Assembly: GCF_900111345.1 (NCBI RefSeq)
Contig: NZ_FOGY01000011.1
Span: 1 to 64,000 of the forward strand
DNA from: Psychrobacillus sp. OK032
GTDB taxonomy: Bacteria; Bacillota; Bacilli; Bacillales_A; Planococcaceae
DNA length: 64,000 nt
Reading direction: 5' to 3'
Shown here piece by piece: positions 49,048 through 58,452 of this stretch. Within the stretch, counting starts at the first letter, position 1; the number at the start of each line of letters is the position of its first letter. The notes beneath the pieces are model-generated. The model was not told the DNA's origin, did not search any database, and saw only the letters and a program-made list of their open reading frames with translations. The position numbers were made by a program, and so were the translations under genes.

Positions 49048-49131
49048 ATGATAATTATGACACGTGCACAGGGAATGATATATCATACAAAAAATGGATT
49101 AATTTTTTATTTACGTTCTTTAGGTGGTTAA
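49048..49131 (+). CDS. Possible 27-aa small protein
   Basis: ATG 49048 lies 7 bases after GGAGG, and the frame reads MIIMTRAQGMIYHTKNG then LIFYLRSLGG. The binding site is as good as any in the window. No family is recognised. The remaining 48917-49262 gap holds no other candidate. Confidence 0.35.
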   Translation: MIIMTRAQGMIYHTKNGLIFYLRSLGG

Positions 49132-49262
49132 GCTATACTTTTATAGCGATGAGAACAAATATAGTAGAAACTATGAAGTATAAAAATCATTTGCAATGAG
49201 TGGTGTGGACTAAAAATACATATGTAACGAAATAAGAAATTAGTTTGGAACGGAGAAGTTAA

Positions 49263-50135
49263 ATGAATAAAACTACAAAACAAAAACCAAATAAACCGAA
49301 GATACTTTCAAAAGTATTATTGATTATTATTGGGGCTCTTATTGCAGCATATGGATTAGAAACAGTATTAATCCCAAACAACGTTTCAGATGGTGGAGTG
49401 ACAGGTTTAAGTATCGTTGGCTCACAACTATTTGGATTACCATTAGGACTTCTAATTGCAGTCATTAACATCCCTTTTGTTTGGTTAGGATATAAGCAAA
49501 TTGGTAAAAGTTTTGCTATTTATTCGGTTATCGGCATTGCATCATTGGCAGTCGGTACTGCCGTTATGCATAAGGTACCAACGATTATTCATGATGATAC
49601 ATTGTTAGTTACTGTTGTTGGAGGTATTATCATTGGTTTTGGTATGGGGTTAGCATTGCGTAATGGTGGTGCAATAGATGGGATTGATATGTTAGCTGTA
49701 TTACTTTCTAAAAAATTGCCTTTTGGGACAAGTGATTTAATATTATTCTTAAATATGTTTGTCTTTATTGTTGTTTCAACAGTATTCGGTCTACAAGGGG
49801 CTATTCTTTCAGCAATCGCTTACTTTATTGCGTCTAAAGTAATTCACATTGTTGAAGAAGGTTTAAGTGGCTCAAAAACCTTTAAAATTATTACAAATCA
49901 ACCAGAGATAATGGTTGAAACAATTCGCGCTAGATTAGGTCGTGGAGCAACATATAATGATGTTTACGGCGGTTATTCAAATGAACATTTAAAGGAAATC
50001 ACTTGTGTAATCAACCGTTTGGAAGAAAGTAAAATGAAAGAAATTATTAATGAAATTGACGCAAATGCCTTTATTACGGTTTATGATGTAGCAGAAGTTC
50101 AAGGTGGTAATTTTAAAAAGCGAGACATTCATTAA
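49263..50135 (+). CDS. YitT-family membrane protein (DUF161/DUF2179)
   Basis: A 290-aa membrane protein. Five or so helices fill the N-terminal ~190 residues (LIIIGALIAAYGLETVLIP, NNVSDGGVTGLS, GFGMGLALRNGGAIDGIDM). A soluble DUF2179 domain follows (TNQPEIMVETIRARLGRGAT..INRLEESKMKEII..FITVYDV). It resembles B. subtilis YitT/YvjA paralogues. Transport function is suspected in the family but substrate unknown. ATG 49263 follows GGAACGGAG. Confidence 0.9.
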   Translation: MNKTTKQKPNKPKILSKVLLIIIGALIAAYGLETVLIPNNVSDGGVTGLSIVGSQLFGLPLGLLIAVINIPFVWLGYKQIGKSFAIYSVIGIASLAVGTAVMHKVPTIIHDDTLLVTVVGGIIIGFGMGLALRNGGAIDGIDMLAVLLSKKLPFGTSDLILFLNMFVFIVVSTVFGLQGAILSAIAYFIASKVIHIVEEGLSGSKTFKIITNQPEIMVETIRARLGRGATYNDVYGGYSNEHLKEITCVINRLEESKMKEIINEIDANAFITVYDVAEVQGGNFKKRDIH

Positions 50136-50402
50136 TCCTAAGGGACGAAAAACGAGAAAAAGTTTATATTTTTTCTTTTTTGTTAAGGAGAAAGTTTAAG
50201 GATCCAAAGAAAACTCTAAAGTGTTGATATGTACTGAAACTTATGATTATAAGTATCCATAGAGTAGTGATTTATGTAAAACATGTTAAATATTCAGGTG
50301 AAAAATAAAGGTATGTAATTTATAAAGTCGTTTATAAACAAATAAATAGAGTTTAATGTTACAGTAAGAAAGAATATTTTAAAAGTGAGTAGGCGAACAA
50401 AC

Positions 50403-50780
50403 ATGATTGAGGTAAAAACATCTCCAGTAAGTGATGGAGAATTCAACAGAGGGGTATTTGCTACATGTGATATCAAAAAAGGAGAACTTTTACATGAGGC
50501 ACCCGTCATTTCTTATCCAAACGACCAACATCAACACATTGAACAAACTCTACTAGCTGATTACGCTTTTGAGTATGGGATAAATCACACTGCAATCCTT
50601 CTTGGTTATGGAATGTTGTTTAATCATTCTTATGAACCAAATGCGACGTATGATATTAATTTTGAGAATCATACATTTGACTTCTATGCTTACTCAGATA
50701 TAAAAGCGGGAGATGAAATTCTAATCAATTATAATGGAGACGTTGATGACAAAGATCCATTGTGGTTTAATCAGGAATAA
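50403..50780 (+). CDS. SET-domain protein
   Basis: A 125-aa protein that is little more than a SET domain, the fold of protein-lysine methyltransferases. Seen are GVFATCDIKKGELLHEAPV (N-terminal SET part), MLFNHSYEPNA (the NHS..PN pseudoknot motif, ~residues 83-93) and AYSDIKAGDEILINYNG (GEEL-like and Tyr). Cys-rich pre- and post-SET parts are absent. ATG 50403; the site AGTAGG is weak and an in-frame GTG at 50385 is possible. Bacterial SET proteins are patchily distributed, so horizontal gain is plausible. Target unknown. Confidence 0.87.
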   Translation: MIEVKTSPVSDGEFNRGVFATCDIKKGELLHEAPVISYPNDQHQHIEQTLLADYAFEYGINHTAILLGYGMLFNHSYEPNATYDINFENHTFDFYAYSDIKAGDEILINYNGDVDDKDPLWFNQE

Positions 50781-50948
50781 AAAATATAGATGCTGATAAA
50801 TGTTTTTTTTTCGAACAAGAAACAATTTTATTATCTCTACAAAGTAATTGTCTTCCTGCAATTTTGTGTAAACGGTTCTTCCCACTGTAAGAGGTTGGTA
50901 AATAAAGCAGGGAAAACGAAGAAGAAAACTCCATAAACAAATACCAAA

Positions 50949-50987
50949 ATCGAGATACGTACTGTTTGTACGCTGTCTCGTTTTTTT
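50949..50987 (+). terminator. Terminator downstream of the SET gene
   Basis: CGAGATACGTAC pairs with GTACGCTGTCTCG (one bulge), followed by seven T. It lies ~170 bases after the SET stop. The rest of 50781-51318 has no gene I trust: a minus-strand frame (50837-51067) crosses this hairpin. Confidence 0.8.
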
Positions 50988-51318
50988 ATGTTTAAAATAG
51001 AGGAAATATAACTCCTCCTATTAAGTACTAACCCTATGCTTTCGATATTACTATCAAGTGCAGGCATCCTTATTTTAGACTAAATTGCCTCAATGTCGTA
51101 TCTCGAAGAATTAAGGAAATTTCTGCTTATAGTTTAATTACAGACTAATGGGAATCAGAAAATAATGCATAGTTTTAATATTATCTATATATATTTCATT
51201 AGTATCCCGTGAGGCGAGTTTCGTCAAAAAGTACATTTAACAGCAATATACTGTTAAGTGTATAATTGTGATGTGTTTTCAAGTATATTAGATATGCATA
51301 AAGTATTGTTAGTGATAT

Positions 51319-51408
51319 AAAAAGCAGACGGTATAAAAGTGCGATATGCACTTCTATACCGTCTGTTTTTACTACAATTTTACGGATAAAGCGAGCTGAG
51401 ATTGTTGA
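51319..51408. repeat. GACGG hairpin element, copy 3
   Basis: AAAAGCAGACGGTATA and AAGTGC pair with GCACTTCTATACCGTCTG and TTTTT (51319-51370). The right flank ACTACAATTTTACGGATAAAGCGAGC follows copy 1 closely. It sits before the LysR gene. Confidence 0.62.
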
Positions 51409-51526
51409 AGCAAAGCCAGGAGACCTACCAATACATAACTGATTAATCATTTCTTCCGGGACTGAGAAATGGAGACACACACATTCTTTTTAAAACTACA
51501 AATTAGATAATAGAAAGAGGTAAATA

Positions 51527-52444
51527 ATGACACTACAACAGTTAAAATATGTAATTGAGGTTGCAAGAAGTCGTTCCATCAGTAAAGCTGCACAAAATTT
51601 ATTTATTAGCCAGCCAAGTCTTTCGAATGCACTAAAAGAGCTAGAAAATGAAATTGGAATTATGATTTTTTTGAGAACCAATAAAGGAATTATTATGACA
51701 ACTGAAGGAGCAGAGTTTTTAGGTTATGCTCGACAAGTAGTTGAACAAGCTGCTCTTCTAGAAAATCGATATTCTAATACTCAATCATTACAACAACACT
51801 TCTCTGTATCAGCTCAGCACTATGCGTTTGCGGTAAGTGCATTTGTACGCCTGCTAAAAGAATACAATCGGGATGAGTATGAATTCACGTTAAGAGAAAC
51901 AAAGACCTATGAAATTATTGAAGATGTGAAAAATCTACGTAGTGAAATTGGCATTTTATATGTAAATGATTTCAATAAAAAAGTGATTCAAAAATTTCTT
52001 AGAGAAGGTAATCTCATTTTTCACGAGCTGTTTGAAGCAAAGCCACATGTATTTATTAGCTCAAGAAATCCACTCGCAAAGCAAGATTTTGTGACATTAT
52101 TAGATTTAATACCCTATCCATATCTTTCCTTCGAACAAGGAGACTATAATTCTTTTTACTTTTCTGAGGAAATTTTAAGTACCATTTCTAGACCGAAAAA
52201 TATTACTGTTAGTGATCGGGCTACACTCTTTAATTTATTAATTGGACTAAATGGATATACAATTTCTACGGGTGTGATTAGTCATGAACTTAATAGTAAA
52301 GATATCGTTTCGGTTCCTTTACATGTAGATGAACGGATTACCGTTGGGTATATTACACATAAAAATGTAAAAAATAGTCCTTTAGCGAATATTTATATTG
52401 AGTATTTAAAAGAAACAATTGCTGAAGAACAAGTTCGACTATAG
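51527..52444 (+). CDS. LysR-family transcriptional regulator
   Basis: A 305-aa regulator. The winged helix-turn-helix reads LQQLKYVIEVARSRSISKAA then QNLFISQPSLSNALKELENE (residues ~3-42), followed by GIMIFLRTNKGIIMTTEGAEF. The effector domain covers ~90-295. ATG 51527 follows AAAGAGG. The MFS transporter gene starts 111 bases downstream in the same direction, so control of that gene by this protein is likely. The effector may be an aromatic acid, going by the transporter. Confidence 0.9.
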   Translation: MTLQQLKYVIEVARSRSISKAAQNLFISQPSLSNALKELENEIGIMIFLRTNKGIIMTTEGAEFLGYARQVVEQAALLENRYSNTQSLQQHFSVSAQHYAFAVSAFVRLLKEYNRDEYEFTLRETKTYEIIEDVKNLRSEIGILYVNDFNKKVIQKFLREGNLIFHELFEAKPHVFISSRNPLAKQDFVTLLDLIPYPYLSFEQGDYNSFYFSEEILSTISRPKNITVSDRATLFNLLIGLNGYTISTGVISHELNSKDIVSVPLHVDERITVGYITHKNVKNSPLANIYIEYLKETIAEEQVRL

Positions 52445-52554
52445 CTTAAAACTATGGCTAGTGATACTTTTTATGTGTTATATGCTAGCAGTTTTATCGT
52501 GCTACAATCTCCTTACATTACAAATCAATTTATATTAGCATCGGAGAGATTATC

Positions 52555-53919
52555 ATGAATACAGTGAACCCCATTGAAATAGTTAATCAGAGTAAATTAA
52601 AAGGTTTTCATTACGTTCTTATTCTTTGTTTATTTTTTATCATGATGTTCGACGGCTATGATGTTGTTATTTATGGCGCGACTATTCCTTTGTTGAAAGC
52701 GGACTGGGGAATCACAGATATAGTAGCAGGGTCGATTGGTAGTTATACTACAATTGGTACGGCAATTGGTGCTGTCTTATTCGGGCTATATGCAGATCGT
52801 TTTGGAAAAAAACGTATTATTATTTTTACAACTTTCTTATTCAGTTTCTTTACATTATTATCTGGATTTGCACCGACACCTATGTTCTTTATTATTTGTC
52901 GTATTATTGCAGGGTTAGGTTTTGGTGGTGTTATGCCAAATATCGCTGCTTTAATCTCAGAATACGCTCCGACAAAATACCGTGTTGCCATTATTTCATT
53001 CATTTTTTGCGGTTATTCTGTTGGCGCGATGACTGCATCATTTAGTGGACAAGTATTTCTCGAAAAATTCGGTTGGCAGCCAGTTTACTGGATTGGTGGA
53101 TTACCACTACTTTTGCTACCACTTGTTGTACGTATCCTTCCAGAATCGATTAGTACTTTAATGAAACAAAAGGATGCAAAAGGTCTTGTAACTGTCCTTC
53201 GAAAAATAGAGCCAACGCTTTCGAAAGATGTCCAATTTACATATGTCCAACAGGAACAGCTACAAAAATCATCGGTTCGTGATCTTTTTAAAAACAAACT
53301 TGCTTTAAGTACGACGATGTTCTGGCTCTCTTGCTTCTGTACATTCATATTAATGTATTCTTTAAATACATGGCTTCCGACATTAATGATGAATGCAGGC
53401 TATGATCTAAAATCAAGTCTTTTATTTGTTGCAGTACTACAGATAGGGGCCATTATTGGAACAATGGTATTCGGAAACCTTATTCAATTACTTGGTTTCA
53501 AACGTATCCTAATCCCACTTTATATAGTAGGGGCTGTATCATTGGTGCTTATTGGCTACTCGAAAAATATATATATTGCTTACGGGCTAATTGCTCTTAT
53601 TGGTGCTGCTTCAGTTGGTTTACAAAACATGTCTAATGCATATGTAGCGGAGTATTATTCAGTCGATGTTCGAGCAGCGGCACTCGGTAGTACAATGGCA
53701 TTCGGACGTATTGGTTCCATTGTTGCTCCAACTTATATGGGAATTCTATTAACCTTTAATCTCCAACCACAGTTTAACTTTTTTGCAATTGGTATTGCTG
53801 CTATTTTTGGTGCAATAGCTATGAGTTTTATTCGTGAAGACCGTGCAGACTACGCAGTAGAGAAAAAAGTAACTTCTAATAAAGTCACAATTTTAAAATC
53901 TTCTACGAATAGATTATAA
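52555..53919 (+). CDS. MFS transporter, aromatic acid:H+ symporter type
   Basis: A 454-aa transporter with twelve hydrophobic segments. FFIMMFDGYDVVIYGATIP in helix 1 (the DGYD motif) is the signature of the AAHS family. The first cytoplasmic loop GLYADRFGKKRII and SMAFGRIGSIVAP-like region (here TMAFGRIGSIVAP) agree. Start ATG 52555 follows CGGAGAG. Known members carry benzoate, 4-hydroxybenzoate and similar acids. No catabolic genes are near, so the substrate is open. Confidence 0.9.
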   Translation: MNTVNPIEIVNQSKLKGFHYVLILCLFFIMMFDGYDVVIYGATIPLLKADWGITDIVAGSIGSYTTIGTAIGAVLFGLYADRFGKKRIIIFTTFLFSFFTLLSGFAPTPMFFIICRIIAGLGFGGVMPNIAALISEYAPTKYRVAIISFIFCGYSVGAMTASFSGQVFLEKFGWQPVYWIGGLPLLLLPLVVRILPESISTLMKQKDAKGLVTVLRKIEPTLSKDVQFTYVQQEQLQKSSVRDLFKNKLALSTTMFWLSCFCTFILMYSLNTWLPTLMMNAGYDLKSSLLFVAVLQIGAIIGTMVFGNLIQLLGFKRILIPLYIVGAVSLVLIGYSKNIYIAYGLIALIGAASVGLQNMSNAYVAEYYSVDVRAAALGSTMAFGRIGSIVAPTYMGILLTFNLQPQFNFFAIGIAAIFGAIAMSFIREDRADYAVEKKVTSNKVTILKSSTNRL

Positions 53920-53941
53920 ACATTTAATCTGCTTGTTATTA

Positions 53942-54061
53942 CAGATAGCCATGATTTTTGCAACCATTTGGTTAAAAAACAAAACACAAAAACGTGCAGT
54001 GTTACAATTTAAAAAGTATTTAATGGATTTTTTTGAAAAGGAACATATGACATCTGAATAA
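53942..54061 (+). pseudogene. Short C-terminal gene fragment
   Basis: An open frame without start reads QIAMIFATIWLKNKTQKRAV and LQFKKYLMDFFEKEHMTSE before TAA at 54059. The WLKN..K..F.KYL pattern resembles the tail of a LysR-type effector domain. Probably a leftover of a deleted gene. Confidence 0.4.
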
Positions 54062-54070
54062 TGTGTGGTT

Positions 54071-54112
54071 AAAGGAATCGGAGTGAGATTTATTCATTCT
54101 GATTCCTTTTTA
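54071..54112 (+). terminator. Terminator before nrnB
   Basis: AAAGGAATCGGAGTGA pairs with TCATTCTGATTCCTTT (mismatches), followed by TTTATA. Confidence 0.8.
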
Positions 54113-54222
54113 TATTCTGTTTGGTTTAATGTGCTTTACTTATGTAACATGCATTTCCTCCATACGTTTTTTTCCTTATAAAATACTCGTTTCATAACCA
54201 TACTACGTTTGAGGTGAAGAGG

Positions 54223-55401
54223 ATGTATAAATTATTGTCTCATAATGATTTAGATGGTGTCGGATGTGGCATTTTAGCAAAACTTGCTTTCGGTAAGCAA
54301 GTGAAGGTGCGATATAATTCAGTATCGTCTCTTAATCGAGAGATTGAATTCTTTTTAGAAAATGATAATCCAGAAACGTTTTTATTTATAACTGATTTGT
54401 CTCCGAATAAAGAAAATGAAAATAAACTCGATGATTTTTATCGTGCAAAAGGAAAAATACAACTACTTGATCATCACAAAACGGCTCTACATTTTAATGA
54501 ATATGAATGGGGCTATGTCATAGTTGAGGATAATGAAGGTAGATTAACTTCAGCTACTTCATTATTTTATCAATATCTAGTTAAGCATAGACTATTGGAG
54601 GCAACGGATGCTATTACTGAATTTGTAGAGTTGGTTCGGCAGTATGATACATGGGAGTGGGAGAAGAATGAGAACCATCAAGCCCATTCGTTAAATTCGC
54701 TCTTCTATTTAGTGTCGATTGAAGAATTTGAAGAAAAAATGATGGAGCGACTTGTTACAAGTGAACATTTTGATTTTGATGAATTTGAAAAGCGATTGCT
54801 GAACATGGAAGAAGATAAAATAGATCGGTATATTCGTCGGAAAAAAAGAGAAATCGTACAGTCAGAAACAGGAGAGCATATGGCCGGTATTGTTTATGCA
54901 GAATCGTACCATTCAGAGCTAGGAAGTGAACTTGGGAAAGAATATCCTCATCTCGACTATATCGCTATATTAAATATGGGTGGAAAACGAATATCATTGC
55001 GTACAATTCATGATCATATAGATGTTTCTGAAATTGCCGGTTATTTCGGTGGTGGAGGACATCAGAAAGCGTCTGGTTGTTCTTTAACTGAAGAAGCGTA
55101 CAAACAGTTTGTGTTGGATACATTTCATTTAGAGCCAATTCAAGAAGATGCCAAAAGGAACCGTTATAATTTGAAGCATTCTTCGTTCGGTTCGCTATAC
55201 AAAAATAGAAGTGAGAATGTTTTTCTTCTTTATCAAACGAATAAGCAGAACTGGATGATTGAAAAAAATAAAACTGTAATGGAACAGACCTTTACAAGTT
55301 TTGAAGACAGCGAGCAATTTTTAAAACGAAATTATGAAGCATGGTTGGTAAGGGATGATCAGTTTGTCGAGTATTTAATGAATGAGGTTAAAAAAAACTA
55401 G
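54223..55401 (+). CDS. nrnB: DHH-family oligoribonuclease NrnB
   Basis: A 392-aa DHH/DHHA1 phosphoesterase resembling B. subtilis NrnB (YngD), which degrades nano-RNA. Motifs: HNDLDGVGCGILA (metal Asp), LFITDLSP, LLDHHKTALH (the DHH motif), RQYDTWEWE, and the DHHA1 glycine motif GYFGGGGHQKASGCSL (~residues 276-291), followed by ~100 further residues. ATG 54223 follows GAGGTGAAGAGG; GTG 54214 is in frame. A decayed copy of its 3' half is at 58301-58436. Confidence 0.88.
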   Translation: MYKLLSHNDLDGVGCGILAKLAFGKQVKVRYNSVSSLNREIEFFLENDNPETFLFITDLSPNKENENKLDDFYRAKGKIQLLDHHKTALHFNEYEWGYVIVEDNEGRLTSATSLFYQYLVKHRLLEATDAITEFVELVRQYDTWEWEKNENHQAHSLNSLFYLVSIEEFEEKMMERLVTSEHFDFDEFEKRLLNMEEDKIDRYIRRKKREIVQSETGEHMAGIVYAESYHSELGSELGKEYPHLDYIAILNMGGKRISLRTIHDHIDVSEIAGYFGGGGHQKASGCSLTEEAYKQFVLDTFHLEPIQEDAKRNRYNLKHSSFGSLYKNRSENVFLLYQTNKQNWMIEKNKTVMEQTFTSFEDSEQFLKRNYEAWLVRDDQFVEYLMNEVKKN

Positions 55402-55431
55402 CCACCAGGATTATATTTTATATATTCCGAC

Positions 55432-55475
55432 AATAGGAATTATGCCAATTATCTGACATAGTTCCTATTTGCTTT
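55432..55475. terminator. nrnB terminator (copy 1 of a duplicated junction)
   Basis: AATAGGAATTATG pairs with CATAGTTCCTATT, loop ~12 bases, followed by TGCTTTCTTTTT. A near copy is at 58453-58493. Confidence 0.8.
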
Positions 55476-55502
55476 CTTTTTCCTTGTTTCACTTCCAATT
55501 CA

Positions 55503-55790
55503 CTATTCATTCCTTTTGGTAGGCAGCTCATTCGTTAATCTTAATATCCATTCTTTAAAGTCCACGAGTCTATTGTATTCAGGTTTTTCTTGAGTCCCTG
55601 TAATTATAAGTGGGACAAGGGAATCGATTTTGTGTAATGAACCATGTGCTCCTCCTCCAGCATGGTCATGACTATGTTTTTCAATAAATTCATATTGTGG
55701 CTTTGCATCTACAATAATGAATCGACCTTCATGTGAATGTAGAGCACCAAAGTCTTGCCAGAGCATCTGGATAATCTCCATATAGCTAAT
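55503..55790 (-). pseudogene. Phosphoesterase C-terminal fragment (duplicate of 58500-60062)
   Basis: About 235 bases (55548-55785) are nearly identical to the 3' end of the gene at 58500-60062. The translation HSHEGRFIIVDAKPQYEFIE, KHSHDHAGGGAHGSLHKID and so on is the same. A 2-base deletion (TTTGGTGC in place of TTTATGGTGC, minus strand) breaks the upstream frame, and homology ends near 55790, so only the last ~90 codons remain. It lies convergent to nrnB exactly as the full gene lies convergent to the nrnB remnant. Confidence 0.85.
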
Positions 55791-56115
55791 TATGCTAATT
55801 TTACTGCCATAACTATAAAGATTAATAGCCAAATGTTAAGAAAAAGTTACATTGTAAATTTATTGTGAATATTTCATTATGATAAAAACGAAACTTAGGA
55901 ACTGGGTTATTAGTACTGAAATTCATGAAAATAAGAATTTATTTCATTAAAAATACTTTGGACCTAAATTTTTTCTGATAAATAAGTATGAGGACATTCA
56001 AGAATTACCCATATGTTAACAGATTGAAGCTTTACAAAAATAACATCTTGCCTTCCTATATCCTTAAAACTATTAAATTATATTAATCTAGTATGCTAAA
56101 TAAGGAGGAATCATA
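55791..56115. other. phoA upstream region
   Basis: AT-rich and gene-free. TTAACA (56016), TTTACA (56031) and ATAACA (56040) resemble PhoP half-sites but are not spaced by 11 bp, so PhoP control of phoA is possible but not shown. The phoA binding site is AAGGAGGAA at 56102-56110. Confidence 0.4.
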
Positions 56116-57504
56116 ATGTTCAGAAAAAGAATTAAAAAGAAAATATTACCTTTTGCAGTTGTCTCTACTCTAGCACTAACTAGTTTTGCGGGGGCTATTT
56201 CTACAGCAGAAGCAAAAGGAAATGACCAAAACGGTCAAAATAATGGTAATCCCAAAAACGTCATCTTCCTAATCGGGGATGGAATGGGTCCTTCTTACAC
56301 GTCAGCTTATCGCTATTTAAAAGATAATCCTAAAACAAAATTTGTTGAACGTACTGCATTTGATCAATACTTAGTAGGGCAACAAATGACATATCCAGAA
56401 GATCCAGCACAAAACATTACAGATTCTGCTTCTGCAGCAACAGCGATGTCTGCTGGTATCAAAACATATAATAACGCAATCGGTGTTGATAATGATGAAT
56501 CGGAAGTAAAAACGGTTTTAGAAGCAGCTAAAGAAAAAGGGAAAGCTACAGGTCTCGTTGCAACTTCTGAAATTACACATGCAACACCAGCATCATTTGG
56601 TTCTCATGACATTAGTCGAAAAAATATGAATGCAATTGCAGATGATTATTATGACGAATTAATCAATGGAAAACATAAAATAGATGTTCTTCTAGGTGGA
56701 GGTACAGATCTTTTTGAACGTAAAGATCGTAATCTTACAAAAGAATTCAAAAAAGATGGCTACAGCTATGTCACAAATCGTGACGAGCTACTAAAAAATA
56801 AAAATCAGCAAGTACTTGGACTATTCGCTCCAAGAGGTTTAGATAAAATGATTGATCGTACCAATGAACAACCATCATTAGCGGAAATGACAACAGCTGC
56901 AATTGATCGTTTAAAACAAGATAAAGATGGATTTTTCCTCATGATTGAAGGTAGTCAAATCGACTGGGCTGGCCATGATAATGACATCGTTGGTGCTATG
57001 AGCGAAATGGAAGACTTTGAAAAAGCATTCCAAGCTGCTATCGATTTTGCGAAAAAAGACAAGAATACTCTCGTTGTTGCAACAGCTGACCACTCTACAG
57101 GTGGATTTTCAATAGGTGCTGATGGAATCTACAACTGGTTTGGTGAGCCACTAAAAGCAGCTAAACGTACACCTGACTTTATGGCTAATGAAATTGTGAA
57201 TGGTGCAAATGTTGAAGATGTCTTGAAACAAAGTATTGAACTTGATTTAACAAATGAAGAAATTCAAGCTGTTAAATCCGCAGCTACAACAAAAAATCTT
57301 ACTGAAATAGACAACGCAATTGAGAACATCTTTAATAAGCGTTCACATACTGGTTGGACAACTGGTGGACATACTGGTGAAGACGTACCAGTGTATGCAT
57401 TCGGACCATCAAGTAATCAATTTGCAGGTCAACTAGAAAATACTGATCATGCGAAAATTATTTTCGATCTTTTAAAAGCAAAAGTTAAAATTAATGATAA
57501 ATAA
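56116..57504 (+). CDS. phoA: Alkaline phosphatase (PhoA/PhoB type), secreted
   Basis: A 462-aa phosphomonoesterase with a signal peptide ending near AISTAEAKG. Catalytic and metal sites: VIFLIGDGMGPSY (Asp), ITDSASAATAMSAG (the nucleophilic Ser), ITHATPASFGSHD, LMIEGSQIDWAGHDND, VATADHSTGG and the late HTGEDVPVYAFGP. Length and order fit B. subtilis PhoA/PhoB. ATG 56116 follows AAGGAGGAA. It and the next lipoprotein gene sit between two copies of the nrnB/phosphoesterase junction, as if inserted there. Confidence 0.95.
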   Translation: MFRKRIKKKILPFAVVSTLALTSFAGAISTAEAKGNDQNGQNNGNPKNVIFLIGDGMGPSYTSAYRYLKDNPKTKFVERTAFDQYLVGQQMTYPEDPAQNITDSASAATAMSAGIKTYNNAIGVDNDESEVKTVLEAAKEKGKATGLVATSEITHATPASFGSHDISRKNMNAIADDYYDELINGKHKIDVLLGGGTDLFERKDRNLTKEFKKDGYSYVTNRDELLKNKNQQVLGLFAPRGLDKMIDRTNEQPSLAEMTTAAIDRLKQDKDGFFLMIEGSQIDWAGHDNDIVGAMSEMEDFEKAFQAAIDFAKKDKNTLVVATADHSTGGFSIGADGIYNWFGEPLKAAKRTPDFMANEIVNGANVEDVLKQSIELDLTNEEIQAVKSAATTKNLTEIDNAIENIFNKRSHTGWTTGGHTGEDVPVYAFGPSSNQFAGQLENTDHAKIIFDLLKAKVKINDK

Positions 57505-57515
57505 TCTGTATTGAC

Positions 57516-57557
57516 AAAGTTCCTATTGTTAACTATTTAGCAATAGGAACCTTTTAT
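57516..57557 (+). terminator. phoA terminator
   Basis: GTTCCTATTG (57519-57528) pairs perfectly with CAATAGGAAC (57541-57550), followed by CTTTTATA. It may allow read-through to the lipoprotein gene 20 bases on. Confidence 0.78.
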
Positions 57558-57576
57558 ACATTCGAATGGGAGATTT

Positions 57577-58227
57577 ATGATGAAACGAGCAATATATCTA
57601 GTTGTATTACTACCTTTTCTACTAATTGGTTGTGTAAATAATCAGGATGAACAACAGGTTACCACTGAATCGAATTCGAATTCTTCCAATGAAATCCCAA
57701 ACTATTATCAAGATTATCTCGATAATCCCCAAGTAACCAATGATAAATCCTTGCAAGAAGTAGGTAAAACGATTCGAGATGTAAAGGGTGAAGTTACATT
57801 AAACGATATAAATAAAGAGAGTCAAACTGTCAATATTGGTGCAATTGAATTGACGGTAAGAGAAGCAAAAGCTCTTCATTTTAAACCTGATTATAGCTTA
57901 ATCGATTTTTTTCATAGCTACACTCACGATCAAGAGTTTGATTTTGTAAAAGTGTTCGTAGAAATAAAAAACACATCGAATGAAACTTTAAAATTTGCTC
58001 CTATCTCATTAGTTCATACAAGCGCTGGTGAGCAAAAGACTTGGGAAGATGATATTTACTTAGAAGAATTAAATGGAAAAATTGCAGCGAATGAAACAAA
58101 AAAAGGGAATTTAGGTTTCATTATTGAAAAATCTAAGATTGACTCATTTGAAATTACAACTAGTGATGTTTTTAATGTACAGGATAAAAAACTAGATGAT
58201 GCCGAAAAATTAAAAATCAAATTCTAA
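57577..58227 (+). CDS. Lipoprotein with DUF4352-like domain
   Basis: A 216-aa lipoprotein; signal peptide and lipobox LIGC (Cys ~19) are clear, followed by a Ser/Asn-rich linker. Residues ~80-205 form a beta-rich domain like DUF4352 (IGAIELTVREAKALHF..DFVKVFVEIKNTSNETLKF..NETKKGNLGFII), an immunoglobulin-like fold found in Gram-positive lipoproteins. ATG 57577 or 57580 follows GGGAG. Role unknown; position suggests a link to phoA. Confidence 0.83.
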   Translation: MMKRAIYLVVLLPFLLIGCVNNQDEQQVTTESNSNSSNEIPNYYQDYLDNPQVTNDKSLQEVGKTIRDVKGEVTLNDINKESQTVNIGAIELTVREAKALHFKPDYSLIDFFHSYTHDQEFDFVKVFVEIKNTSNETLKFAPISLVHTSAGEQKTWEDDIYLEELNGKIAANETKKGNLGFIIEKSKIDSFEITTSDVFNVQDKKLDDAEKLKIKF

Positions 58228-58300
58228 TAATAACCCTAATCTATACTTTTTAAAATCGGGAAAAACGTGAACAAAAAGCAAGCAAAAGGTGTTCAAAATA

Positions 58301-58436
58301 AGGGTGAAAACGAATATCATTATGTATGATTCATAATCATATTTCGGTGGTGGTGGACGTCAGAAAGCATCTGGTTGTTCTTTAACAGATGAAGCATATA
58401 AGCAGCTTGTTGTTGGTTACTTTTCATTTAGTGCCA
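58301..58436 (+). pseudogene. nrnB fragment (duplicate of 54978-55135)
   Basis: Matches nrnB over GGGTG(G)AAAACGAATATCAT and ATTTCGGTGGTGG..CAGAAAGC(A/G)TCTGG to CATTTAG. A ~25-base deletion removed the part after CATA, and a frameshift lies in the first block. It is followed by a copy of the nrnB terminator but lacks the last ~90 codons. Confidence 0.82.
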
Positions 58437-58452
58437 ATAATTATATATACTA

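Noticed and set aside
50837-51067. 76-aa minus-strand membrane protein
   Set aside because: It contains a strong terminator hairpin within the frame and has no good ribosome binding site.
56016-56045. Firm PhoP box before phoA
   Set aside because: The TTAACA-like units are there but not at 11-bp steps, so I leave it as a possibility only.
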